NCBI GenBank assembly: GCA_008932955.1
Contig: WBXE01000033.1
Span: 1-15,245, forward strand
From: Verrucomicrobiota bacterium
GTDB lineage: Bacteria > Verrucomicrobiota > Verrucomicrobiia > Verrucomicrobiales > Akkermansiaceae
Length of the DNA: 15,245 nt
Reading direction: 5' to 3'
Below, one piece after another: positions 1-7,543 of this stretch. The first letter of the stretch is position 1, and every line of letters starts with the position of its first letter. The position numbers were made by a program, and so were the translations under genes. The notes beneath the pieces were generated by a model. It worked only from the letters and a program-made list of their open reading frames with translations, was not told the DNA's origin and did no database searches.

Positions 1-172
1 AAGAATCCTCTCCCTTCGTTTCCTTTGTTACCTTCTGTAGAAAACCAATCTTTAGGGTGAGCCGAGGAGTAGATAGATTGAGGTCATCTTTTCCGTGTAA
101 TCCTCTTCAATCCGTGAAATCCGTGGTGAAAAACGTCGCTGCAATCCTTTCTATTTTCCTCTTTAGCCTGAT
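1..172. repeat. Dispersed intergenic repeat, copy A, upstream of queA
   Basis: This stretch is repeated at 8439-8634. I count about ten substitutions over 171 aligned positions (about 94% identity), a one-base gap, and a 25-nt insertion present only in the second copy. It contains a pyrimidine-rich part (CCTTCTGTAG), a shared core (GTGAGCCGAGGAGTAGATAG) and a 3' part with two ATCCGTG heptamers 9 nt apart ending in GGT (110-127). It stops 9 nt before the queA start. The window opens inside the element, so its left end is not visible. No protein is credible on either strand. Whether it carries the queA promoter cannot be told from sequence alone. Confidence 0.85.
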
Positions 173-181
173 GTCTCCCGC

Positions 182-1174
182 GTGAGCCTCCACACTAGCG
201 ATTTCAATTTCCACCTGCCCGACGATCTCATCGCCGCGCACCCGCTCGCCGAGCGCTCGGCTTCTCGCATGTTGGTCGTCCACCGCGCCAGCGGCCGCAT
301 CGAACACCGCTGGTTCCGCGACTTCCCATCCTATCTGCAGGCGGATGATTTGTTAGTTCTCAACGACACCAAAGTGCTGCCGGCACGGGTCGTTTCCGAT
401 GACGGAAAAATCGAGCTGCTGTGTCTTGAGCGCCCGTCAGACTGCCAATGGCGCTGCCTGGTGCGCCCCGGCAAGCGCATGAAACTCGGCCGCTCGCTGA
501 GTGTCGGCGGCATCAGCGGTACGGTCACGGAGGTGTTTGCCAATGGCGACCGCCTGTTGCGCTGGAGCGCCCCGCTCGACCTCCATCAACACGGGCAACT
601 TGCCTTGCCGCACTACATGGGCCGCCCGCAGGAGGCGGCCGACCTCGAACGCTATCAGACGGTGTTCGCCCGCGAGGAGGGAGCCATCGCCGCTCCCACC
701 GCCGGCCTGCATTTCACCCCTGAAATGTTAGAAAAACTCCCTCACGCGTTTCTCACCCTGCACGTCGGCGTCGGCACCTTCCGCCCGGTGAGCGTCGAGG
801 TGGTGGCCGATCACGTCATGCACTCGGAAAATTATCAGGTGACGGCAGCCACCGCCGCCAAGGTGAATACCGCGGCACGGGTGGTGGCGGTGGGCACCAC
901 GGTGACCAGGGTGTTAGAACATCTGCATACCGCGCATCCCGCGCCGCGCATCGCCCCCGGCCCCCATCGCGGCGCGACGGATATTTTCATCCACCCACCC
1001 TATCAATTTGGCGCGGTCGGCGGCTTGCTGACCAATTTCCACTTGCCACAAAGCACCTTGCTGATGTTAGTATGCGCGTTTGCCGGGCGCGATCTCGTGC
1101 TGGAGGCCTACCGCCAAGCGGTGGCCCAGCGCTACCGCTTCTATAGCTACGGCGACTGCATGTTGCTGGTGTAA
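182..1174 (+). CDS. queA: S-adenosylmethionine:tRNA ribosyltransferase-isomerase QueA
   Basis: QueA transfers and isomerises the ribosyl part of S-adenosylmethionine onto preQ1 in tRNA, giving epoxyqueuosine at the wobble position of tRNAs with GUN anticodons. It is a cytoplasmic enzyme. The 330-residue product is near full family length. It has the N-terminal F-x-F-x-LP-x-x-LIA start, NDTKVLPAR at 61-69, PTAGLHF at 172-178, LHVGVGTF just after it, TNFHLPQST at 284-292, and the typical end YRFYSYGDCMLL at 318-329. The GTG start at 182 places the family N-terminus correctly; the nearby ATG at 171 is out of frame and soon stops. No clear Shine-Dalgarno site is seen. The gene lies 9 nt after repeat copy A and 18 nt before the efflux genes, so co-transcription with them is likely. 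All four TTA leucine codons I located precede a codon starting with G. Confidence 0.96.
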   Translation: MSLHTSDFNFHLPDDLIAAHPLAERSASRMLVVHRASGRIEHRWFRDFPSYLQADDLLVLNDTKVLPARVVSDDGKIELLCLERPSDCQWRCLVRPGKRMKLGRSLSVGGISGTVTEVFANGDRLLRWSAPLDLHQHGQLALPHYMGRPQEAADLERYQTVFAREEGAIAAPTAGLHFTPEMLEKLPHAFLTLHVGVGTFRPVSVEVVADHVMHSENYQVTAATAAKVNTAARVVAVGTTVTRVLEHLHTAHPAPRIAPGPHRGATDIFIHPPYQFGAVGGLLTNFHLPQSTLLMLVCAFAGRDLVLEAYRQAVAQRYRFYSYGDCMLLV

Positions 1175-1192
1175 TCCTTAATTGCCGATTCC

Positions 1193-2494
1193 ATGTCTCA
1201 CGCACGATTTCGAGCACCGATCCTCCTTTTCTCACTGCCCTTGCTGGCCTGTTCCTGCACGCAGTTCACACACTTCAACGCCAAGCCACTCGATGTGGAT
1301 GTCAGCGCGGCCAGCCTCACGCAGCGCCGTCTGAGCAGACACTCATGGACTTTACAAAGCCTCACCGAATACGCGCGGACACATCATCCTGATATCGCCG
1401 TCGCCCGCGCCAAGTATGCCCTCGCCGTCGCCGCCGTGCGCAGCGCGGGTGAGCGACCGAATCCAACCGCTGCGCTGTCACCTCAAATCGTCACGCCATG
1501 GACAAAATGGATCGCAGGCACGTATGGCATCGACTTCGACTGGACGTTTGAAACCGCCGGCAAACGCAACCAGCGCCAACTCGCCGCGCACACCCAGGTT
1601 GGCGCCGCCGCCGCCAATGTGATCGACACGACCTGGAAAGTGCACAGCGCCGTTCGCAAGGCCTTCCTAGATGTCTATACCGCCGGGCAGCGCAGCAAGC
1701 TGCTCAGTGACGCCATCGCACAACAAGCCGAATTGCTCGCCGCGCTTGATGATCGGGTCAAGGCTGGCTCCGAATCACGTAGCGCAACCACCCAGGCACG
1801 CTTGTTGCAAGCGCAGATGCGTCTGCAGGCAGCCGAGAATGCCAGGCTCGCTGCGATCGCTCGCGCGTCGCTCGCCGAGGCTCTGGGATTAGGTTTGCAG
1901 GGTATTGATGGCGCGGATTTCTCCTTTGCTGCCTTTGAGTCATCCAGCCATTCCGTGCCCGGCAAACATCAGGCTCTCACCCATCGCGCCGATGTGCTCG
2001 CTGCCCTCGCCGAGTATGCGACGGCAGAGGCCAATCTGCGCTTAGAAATCGCCAAACAATACCCCGACCTCCATCTCAATCCCGGCTACGCACTCGACGC
2101 GGGTGAGAACAAATGGACGCTCGGCATCGGCCTCACGCTGCCTATCCTCAATCACAATCAAGGTGCCATCGGCGAGGCCGAGGCCAAGCGCAAACAAGCC
2201 GCCGCTACCTTTGATGCCGTGCAGGCCAAAGCCCTCGCCGAGTATGACCGGGCTGCAACCGCGCTGGCAGCAACCACAACAAAACTCGCCACCACCCATG
2301 TTTTGCTAGATGAACAAACCCAACAAGTCGCCAGCGAGGAGCGTCTCCTCCAAGCAGGCAGCGGCGATCGGGCCGCCTTGTTGAGTGCGCAAGTCGAGCG
2401 TGCAACCACCCGCATCGCCCGCATCGACGCCCTCGCCGATATTCAGGCGGCCGTGACCGAACTTGAAGCCGCAACTCAAACTCACACGCCGTGA
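1193..2494 (+). CDS. TolC/CusC-like outer-membrane efflux lipoprotein
   Basis: This is the outer-membrane channel of the tripartite RND efflux system whose other parts follow directly. The 433-residue product starts with a lipoprotein signal: a hydrophobic stretch at residues 10-19 and lipobox LLAC with Cys20 (a second Cys at 22). This is expected for the CusC/OprM branch of the family. Two outer-membrane efflux repeats are visible. The first runs from about residue 57 (LTEYARTHHPDIAVARAKY) with RPNPTAALSPQ at 88-98. The second runs from about residue 264 (HRADVLAALAEY) to a GIGLTLPIL strand. Long alanine- and glutamine-rich helices between and after them fit the periplasmic tunnel. The ATG at 1193 is the only start that gives a clean signal peptide. 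The stop overlaps the next start by 4 bases (GTGA), a sign of translational coupling. The substrate cannot be read from this subunit. Confidence 0.92.
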   Translation: MSHARFRAPILLFSLPLLACSCTQFTHFNAKPLDVDVSAASLTQRRLSRHSWTLQSLTEYARTHHPDIAVARAKYALAVAAVRSAGERPNPTAALSPQIVTPWTKWIAGTYGIDFDWTFETAGKRNQRQLAAHTQVGAAAANVIDTTWKVHSAVRKAFLDVYTAGQRSKLLSDAIAQQAELLAALDDRVKAGSESRSATTQARLLQAQMRLQAAENARLAAIARASLAEALGLGLQGIDGADFSFAAFESSSHSVPGKHQALTHRADVLAALAEYATAEANLRLEIAKQYPDLHLNPGYALDAGENKWTLGIGLTLPILNHNQGAIGEAEAKRKQAAATFDAVQAKALAEYDRAATALAATTTKLATTHVLLDEQTQQVASEERLLQAGSGDRAALLSAQVERATTRIARIDALADIQAAVTELEAATQTHTP

Positions 2495-3519
2495 TTAAGA
2501 AACTCATTCACCTCATCCTCACTCTCAGCGTGCTCGCCGGCCTCGGCGAGGTGCTCTTGATCGGCTTGCACAAGCAACACGCAAAGACGACGACAAACGT
2601 TGCCGCCGACGACGACGCTGCGGCAATACCCGGAGACGACAAGCCCGCCGAATTCACCGTGAGGATCGATGAACAAAAAACCGTCGCGCTCGCCATTGCG
2701 ACCAAGCCACTGCGGATGCTCACCTGGCAGGCCACCCGTCTTGCCTTTGGCCACGTCATCGACCCCTCGCCGCTCGTCACGCTGGATGGCGACCTAGCAA
2801 CAGCTGAGGCAGCGCTCACCGCTTCGAAGGCGGAGAGCGAACGGACGGCCACCCTCGCTCTAACCAACGATGCCTCGCGGCAATCCACCGAAGCCGCCGC
2901 GGCCCGGTTTCTAGCAGACAAGATTCGGGTCGATGGCATCATTCGCAACGCGCAATTGCAATGGGGCGCGCTCTTCTCTCGCGATGCCGCCAAGCGCGGC
3001 ACGTTCATCAACGGCCTTGTCAGCGGGTCCGAGTCACTTATTAGGGTTGACGTGATGCCGGGTGATGCGCTCGCGGAAATTCCCAGCAGTGCACAAATTG
3101 TTATGATCGGGCGTGAGAGTGAGCCCATTAGTATAACCGATATTCAGCCAGCCACCGTCGCGGATCCTAAAACTCAGGCTCAGGGGTTCATTCTTCGAGT
3201 GGTCAAGCCGCCCTTCACCCTGCGCCCTGGGATGGCACTAACCGCTTGGCTGGAACTGCCAGGAAAGCCACGTGCGGGCTTCGCAGTTCCACGATCCGCC
3301 GTGCTGCGTCACGATGGCCGATCCTGGGTCTATGTGCAGCGGGAAAATGATATCTATGTGCGTATACCTATCTCGCTCGAGGCTCCGCTCAGTGCCGATG
3401 ACGGCTGGTTCATCACCGAGGCTGGCGGGCTGGCGGATGATGACCCCGTCGTCGTCCTCGGCGCATCGTCCCTGCTCAGTGCAGAACTCAAAGCCCAAGG
3501 CGGAGCTGAACCGGATTAG
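2491..3519 (+). CDS. Divergent RND efflux periplasmic adaptor (membrane-fusion protein)
   Basis: This is the probable adaptor linking the pump to the outer-membrane channel. The GTG start overlaps the previous stop by 4 bases, and the stop lies 2 bases before the pump's ATG. The 342-residue product has an N-terminal hydrophobic anchor or signal at about residues 5-26, then a polar acidic linker. An alanine-rich stretch at about 97-150 may form a short helical hairpin. The C-terminal half has beta-barrel features, including RPGMALTAWLELPGK and FAVPRSAVLRHDGRSWVYVQ from residue 264. Adaptors of this family normally have paired lipoyl half-motifs flanking the hairpin, with glycine and valine around a G-x-V core. 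I cannot find a convincing pair here. The assignment therefore rests on the C-terminal half and on gene order. No metal-binding His or Met cluster is evident. Confidence 0.82.
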   Translation: MIKKLIHLILTLSVLAGLGEVLLIGLHKQHAKTTTNVAADDDAAAIPGDDKPAEFTVRIDEQKTVALAIATKPLRMLTWQATRLAFGHVIDPSPLVTLDGDLATAEAALTASKAESERTATLALTNDASRQSTEAAAARFLADKIRVDGIIRNAQLQWGALFSRDAAKRGTFINGLVSGSESLIRVDVMPGDALAEIPSSAQIVMIGRESEPISITDIQPATVADPKTQAQGFILRVVKPPFTLRPGMALTAWLELPGKPRAGFAVPRSAVLRHDGRSWVYVQRENDIYVRIPISLEAPLSADDGWFITEAGGLADDDPVVVLGASSLLSAELKAQGGAEPD

Positions 3520-3521
3520 CC

Positions 3522-6500
3522 ATGCTCGCTCGCATCGTCAAACTTTCGCTGCGGCATCGCGGCATCGTCATCGCTCTCGCCCTTGGCTTGCTCGGCTGGG
3601 GTGCCTACGTCGCCTCGCAGGCCCCACTGGATGTTTTCCCCGAATTTGTCGCTCCGCAAGTAACCATTCAGGCTGAAGCCCCCGGCCTCTCCGCCGAGCA
3701 AGTCGAAATGCTCGTCACGCGCCCGATCGAAAGCGCGGTGAATGGCGCGGCCGCGCTTCAATCGGTGCGCTCGGAAAGCATTCAAGGATTGAGCGTGGTC
3801 ACCGTGGTTTTCAAGGATGGCACCGACATCTACATCGGCCGCCAGTCACTCGCCGAAAAACTCGGCACCCTCGCACGCCAACTCCCCGAAGGCGTGCGCC
3901 CACCCACCCTCTCGCCGCTCACCTCATCGACGATGGACCTGCTGAAAGTAGGCTTCGTCTCCGACAAGATATCAGCCCGCGATCTGCGAACTCTCGTCGA
4001 TTGGACGATCAATCCGCGACTGCTGGCCGTAAATGGCGTGGCGGCGGCGAGCGTGTTTGGCGGTGAAGTCGAGCAACTCCAAGTGCAGGTTGCTCCAGAA
4101 AAACTCGCCGCCTTTGATCTAACGATGAACGAGGTGCTCGAATGCGCAAAAGCCTCCACCGGCGTACGCGGCGCGGGTTTCATTGACACCGCGGGCCAGC
4201 GCATCGTCATTCAAACCAACGGCCAGATGTTCACGCCCGAGGAGCTCGGCGAAGTGGTCGTGCGCAAAGGCTCACCTGTGGTGCGGCTGCGCGACGTGGC
4301 AAAGGTGGCGCTCGGTGCCGAACCGAAGTTTGGCGACGCACTTATCATGGGCCAGCCCGGCGTGCTCATCACCTTAAAGAGCCAGTATCTCGCCAACACG
4401 CTCACCGTCACTCAAGGTCTGGAGCAAGCGCTCGACGAGTTGCGCCCAATGCTCAAAGCCAAAGGCATCACGCTCTACGACCGCCTGCATCGGCCAGCCA
4501 CTTTTATCGAAACCGCGCTCGGCAATATGCAGGACTCCTTGCTCGTCGGTGGCGCACTGGTGGGCATCGTGCTGCTCTTGTTCTTGCTGGATTTGCGCGT
4601 CGCTCTGATCTCTTTCGTATCAATACCTCTGTCGTTGTTAGCTGCTATTCTGATCCTCGACTGGCGCGGCGTGTCGCTCAACACCATGACCCTCGGCGGC
4701 TTCGCCATCGCCATCGGCGTGGTCGTTGACGATGCCATTATTGATGTCGAAAACATCCTGCGCCGATTGCGCGAAAACGCGTCCCTGCCAACGCCGCGCG
4801 AGTTGTGGCGCGTGGTACTCGATGCATCACTGGAGGTTAACAACTCGGTCGTGTATGCCACTTTCATTGTCGCGGTGGTGTTTCTGCCGGTACTCACGAT
4901 GAGCGGCTTGCAGGGCCGCTTCTTCGGGCCGATGGGCGTCGCATTCATCCTCAGCATCATGGCCTCACTTGGTGTGGCGCTCACCGTCACGCCCGCGATG
5001 GCACTGGTGTTTCTAGGTCGCACCAAACCCCACGCCGAGCCGGCTTGGGTCCGCGGGCTCAAGGTCCTGCATCGCGACTGGTTGCTGTTCTTCGCCCGCT
5101 GGCCCGGCCTGACAATCACCGGCGCGCTCGCGCTGGTGGCCGGAGCCTGCTGCCTGGTGCCGTATTTCGGCGGCGAGTTGTTGCCAGAGTTCCGCGAAGG
5201 CCACTTTGTCGTCGGCGTCAAAAGCCGCCCCGGCACTTCTATCGAGGAAGCGCTGCGCACTGGCAAACAATTATCTAACTTGATGCTCGCCAACCCGCAC
5301 ATCGCCACCGTCGAGCAGCAAGTCGGCCGCGCCGAAGCCGGCGAAGACACCTGGGGGCCTAACCAAAGCGAGTTTCACATCGAGTTAAAAACCGGCACCA
5401 CTCCCAAGGAGGAAGTGGCAACTCAAGCCGCGTTGCGTTCGACGCTGGCAGAATTTCCCGGCATCCAAAGTGAGGTGATGACATTTCTCGGCGACCGCAT
5501 CAGCGAGAGCATCTCGGGCGAAACGTCGATGGTCGTGGTCAACGTCTTCGGCGAGAATCTCGACCAACTCGACGCCACCGCGAAAAAAATTGCCGCGCAA
5601 CTCGCCGCCACTACCGGCAGCGCTGATGTGCAAGTCAAGGCCCCCCCTGGCGCGCCGGTGCTCGCGGTACATCTGCGCCCTGAGCGCCTGACCCAGTTTG
5701 GTTTTCGCCCGCTGGATGTTCTGGAAACCGTGCAGACCGCATTTCAAGGCTCGGACGTGACGCAAATGGTGCGTGGCAATCGCATCCACAAACTCGCCGT
5801 TATCCTCGACGAAGGCGCGCGCCGTGACCCGGAAGCCGTCGGCGATTTGTTGCTCGTCAACGGCGACGGCGTGCGGATGGCGCTGCGCCAACTCGCCGAT
5901 GTCGAACTCACTAACGGACGCCCCAGCATTCATCACGATGGCGCGCGCCGCAGACAAACGGTGACCTGCAATGTCGGAAAACGTGACCTTGCCTCGTTTG
6001 TCAAAGAAGCGCGCGCCAAGGTGCAGGCCCAAGTCAAGCTGCCCGGCGATCTATATGTCCAATGGAGCGGGGCGGCCGAGGAACAAGCCAAAGCCAGGCG
6101 CGAATTGCTAGTCCATTCACTCATCGCCGGGCTCGTCGTCGTCCTGCTGCTCAGTCTCGTTTTTCACCGAGCCAGCCACGTTGCGCTGGTGCTCGCCAAC
6201 ATCCCGTTTGCACTCGTCGGCGGTGTCCTCGCCGTGTTTGCCGGCGGCGGCCTAACCAGCATTGGTTCACTCGTCGGCTTCGTGACCTTGTTCGGCATCA
6301 GCACCCGCAACAGCATCATGCTTATCTCGCACTATGAGCATCTCGTCGAACATGAAGGCGCGACCTGGGATTTGGAAACCGTAGCCCGCGGTGCCAGCGA
6401 GCGCTTGTTGCCCATCATCATGACCGCCCTGGTCACCGCGCTGGGCTTGCTGCCGCTGGCCCTCGGCAGCGGCGAGGCCGGCCGCGAAATCGAAGGCCCG

Positions 6501-6641
6501 ATGGCCATCGTGATCCTCGGCGGACTGGTATCATCCACCCTGCTCAACTTGCTAGTGCTGCCATCGCTGGCGTGGAAGTTCGGGCGCTTCAGCAAGTCGG
6601 AGGCGGAACGATTCCAACCCACATCGCCTCCAGCCACCTGA
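3522..6641 (+). CDS. RND efflux pump, CusA/CzcA (heavy-metal efflux) family
   Basis: This is an inner-membrane proton-driven pump that would export its substrate, probably a metal cation, through the adaptor and channel encoded just upstream. The 1039-residue length is typical. The first membrane segment lies at about 14-32, followed by APLDVFPEFVAPQV (DVFPEF at 37-42), the usual start of the first periplasmic domain. The first block of membrane helices contains FAIAIGVVVDDAIIDVENI. Asp403, Asp404 and Glu410 lie in this fourth helix. By eye, Asp403 and Glu410 align with CzcA Asp408 and Glu415, while the position of CzcA Asp402 is an alanine. A second periplasmic domain and a second helix block (from SLIAGLVVVLLLSLVF) complete the protein. 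It starts 2 bases after the adaptor stop. Which ion it carries is not shown by the sequence; a non-metal substrate is possible. Confidence 0.93.
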   Translation: MLARIVKLSLRHRGIVIALALGLLGWGAYVASQAPLDVFPEFVAPQVTIQAEAPGLSAEQVEMLVTRPIESAVNGAAALQSVRSESIQGLSVVTVVFKDGTDIYIGRQSLAEKLGTLARQLPEGVRPPTLSPLTSSTMDLLKVGFVSDKISARDLRTLVDWTINPRLLAVNGVAAASVFGGEVEQLQVQVAPEKLAAFDLTMNEVLECAKASTGVRGAGFIDTAGQRIVIQTNGQMFTPEELGEVVVRKGSPVVRLRDVAKVALGAEPKFGDALIMGQPGVLITLKSQYLANTLTVTQGLEQALDELRPMLKAKGITLYDRLHRPATFIETALGNMQDSLLVGGALVGIVLLLFLLDLRVALISFVSIPLSLLAAILILDWRGVSLNTMTLGGFAIAIGVVVDDAIIDVENILRRLRENASLPTPRELWRVVLDASLEVNNSVVYATFIVAVVFLPVLTMSGLQGRFFGPMGVAFILSIMASLGVALTVTPAMALVFLGRTKPHAEPAWVRGLKVLHRDWLLFFARWPGLTITGALALVAGACCLVPYFGGELLPEFREGHFVVGVKSRPGTSIEEALRTGKQLSNLMLANPHIATVEQQVGRAEAGEDTWGPNQSEFHIELKTGTTPKEEVATQAALRSTLAEFPGIQSEVMTFLGDRISESISGETSMVVVNVFGENLDQLDATAKKIAAQLAATTGSADVQVKAPPGAPVLAVHLRPERLTQFGFRPLDVLETVQTAFQGSDVTQMVRGNRIHKLAVILDEGARRDPEAVGDLLLVNGDGVRMALRQLADVELTNGRPSIHHDGARRRQTVTCNVGKRDLASFVKEARAKVQAQVKLPGDLYVQWSGAAEEQAKARRELLVHSLIAGLVVVLLLSLVFHRASHVALVLANIPFALVGGVLAVFAGGGLTSIGSLVGFVTLFGISTRNSIMLISHYEHLVEHEGATWDLETVARGASERLLPIIMTALVTALGLLPLALGSGEAGREIEGPMAIVILGGLVSSTLLNLLVLPSLAWKFGRFSKSEAERFQPTSPPAT

Positions 6642-6778
6642 AGCACCAACCCGGTTACGCCCGCTACCGTGGACCATTGCTGCCATCTTGTGTTGCCTGC
6701 CGATCTTCTGCGATATGTCGATTTTCGCACACTGTCCCCATCTTCCCGAAAACCTGATCGAGTCAGAATAATGCTACC

Positions 6779-6820
6779 ATGCGAGGACTGGTTCCATTGA
6801 TGCGAGGACTGGTTCCACTG
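6779..6820. repeat. Two-copy 21-bp tandem repeat in a gene-free spacer
   Basis: Two adjacent 21-nt units, 6779-6799 and 6800-6820, differ at one base; both begin ATGCGAGGACTGGTTCCA. They lie in the 238-nt spacer between the RND pump and the VapB-like gene. Nothing else in the spacer (6642-6878) looks like a gene apart from the palindrome annotated separately. The opposite strand reads through it in the frame of a shadow ORF, giving the heptapeptide QWNQSSH twice. That is a consequence of the 21-nt period and not evidence of a protein. It could be a fragment of a REP-type or transposase-associated intergenic repeat, but only two units are present here. Confidence 0.8.
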
Positions 6821-6863
6821 ACCCGGCCCTCCAATTCCCATGCTTGACCAGATACAGGAAACC

Positions 6864-6875
6864 AGCTAGCTAGCT
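6864..6875. promoter_or_regulatory. Perfect 12-bp palindrome before vapB, possible operator
   Basis: AGCTAGCTAGCT is a perfect palindrome ending 4 nt before the GTG start of the VapB-like gene. Antitoxins with a ribbon-helix-helix or similar N-terminal domain commonly bind palindromes at their own promoter. Position and symmetry therefore fit an autoregulatory operator. The site is short and its binding protein is unknown. A TTGACC hexamer at 6844-6849 has only a poor -10 match (TAGCTA) at 17-nt spacing, overlapping the palindrome. Confidence 0.4.
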
Positions 6876-6879
6876 TGGC

Positions 6880-7227
6880 GTGAAAGCGACCATCGATATT
6901 CCCGACGACCTCTACCGGCGGGTGAAAGCCCGCACCGCGCAGGAGGGACGGCGCATCCGCGAAGTGACGGTCGATTTGTACCTGCAATGGCTCGATGAAT
7001 CGGCAACCACCCGGGTGACGTCCGCGATTCCCGTGGTGAATCCGGCCCAACTGCGCCGCCACCGCGATGCGGCGAGCCTGCACCAAGCCTATCCCCGTGG
7101 CTATCGTCTCACCGGCCCGCTGCTGCCTGCGGCCAAGAACGCTCCCGTCATCCCCGCGACCCTGGTGGATCAAGCGCTTGCGGATATGGACACGGAAGAA
7201 CTGACGGCCAATGCTCGCGCTCGTTGA
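6880..7227 (+). CDS. VapB-like antitoxin (ribbon-helix-helix type)
   Basis: This is the probable antitoxin and autorepressor of a VapBC-type pair. The 115-residue product begins MKATIDIPDDLYRRVKART, a short beta strand then a helix, as in ribbon-helix-helix DNA-binding proteins. A second helix around EVTVDLYLQWLDE follows. The C-terminal half (about 45-115) is proline- and alanine-rich with no recognised domain and would be expected to bind the toxin. At 115 residues it is longer than most VapB proteins. The GTG at 6880 is chosen because it gives the MKATIDIP start; no good Shine-Dalgarno site precedes it. Its last 17 bases overlap the PIN-toxin start, the usual antitoxin-first arrangement. 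Since the toxin is truncated, the antitoxin may be a relic or may act against a related toxin elsewhere. Confidence 0.75.
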   Translation: MKATIDIPDDLYRRVKARTAQEGRRIREVTVDLYLQWLDESATTRVTSAIPVVNPAQLRRHRDAASLHQAYPRGYRLTGPLLPAAKNAPVIPATLVDQALADMDTEELTANARAR

Positions 7228-7483
7228 TGCCAACGTCTGGCTGCCGGTCCTCGTCGAGCGCCACCAGCATCATGCCGCCGCCACTGATTGGTGGCGCGAT
7301 CGGCAGCCCGCCACCTGCTGCTGGTGCCGCCCCATCCAGCAAACCGTCCTGCGCCTCCTCACCCATCGCTCGGTCATGGGCGAAGTCCCCGGAGGGAATT
7401 TAGGCGCTAAATTCAGCAGCGGTCAGGCTGGCACAACTTGGCGGGGTACTGGGCGGCCGGCCCATGGTTGTCCGCAACGTTGA
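7211..7483 (+). pseudogene. Truncated VapC-like PIN-domain toxin
   Basis: VapC toxins are PIN-domain ribonucleases. The reading frame starts MLALVDANVWLPVLVERHQHH with the conserved first PIN aspartate (Asp6) and Asn8, and continues through PIQQTVLRLLTHRSVMGE to residue 58 (base 7384). This is the front half of a PIN domain. From 7385 to the stop at 7483 the 32 remaining residues (VPGGNLGAKFSS onward) do not look like a PIN domain. The C-terminal acidic residues that complete the active site are missing, and normal length is about 130-140 residues. The other two forward frames just after 7384 also stop early, so a simple frameshift does not explain it. A deletion or insertion joined foreign sequence here, and the product is probably inactive as a nuclease. 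Confidence 0.7.
7396..7414. repeat. Perfect 8-bp inverted repeat at the vapC break point
   Basis: GAATTTAG and CTAAATTC are exact inverted arms separated by GCG. The site is 12 bases after the point where PIN-toxin similarity ends. It is more AT-rich than its surroundings. It could be a protein-binding site, a small hairpin or a trace of the rearrangement. There is no following T-run, so it is not a typical terminator. Confidence 0.5.
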
Positions 7484-7508
7484 CGAACCGCCCCGGCTAC
7501 CTTATTAA
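7480..7508 (+). promoter_or_regulatory. Putative sigma70-type promoter for mgtC
   Basis: TTGACG (7480-7485, 5 of 6 to consensus) and TATTAA (7503-7508, 4 of 6) are separated by exactly 17 nt. Transcription would start near 7515, leaving a leader of about 29 nt before the ATG at 7544. The -35 hexamer overlaps the end of the broken vapC frame. A second -10-like TATAAC at 7525-7530 has no matching -35. Confidence 0.5.
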
Positions 7509-7543
7509 GGGAGCTGCAAGCCGTTATAACCCAGTACGATGCG

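Noticed and set aside
4475..5350. Long reverse-strand open frame (291 codons) inside the RND pump gene
   Set aside because: It is rich in Ser, Arg, Thr and Pro, as antisense shadows of GC-rich genes are, and lies wholly under a well-supported pump gene.
6844..6872. TTGACC with TAGCTA as a promoter for vapB
   Set aside because: The -10 match is only 2 of 6 and coincides with the palindrome, so it is not reported as a promoter.
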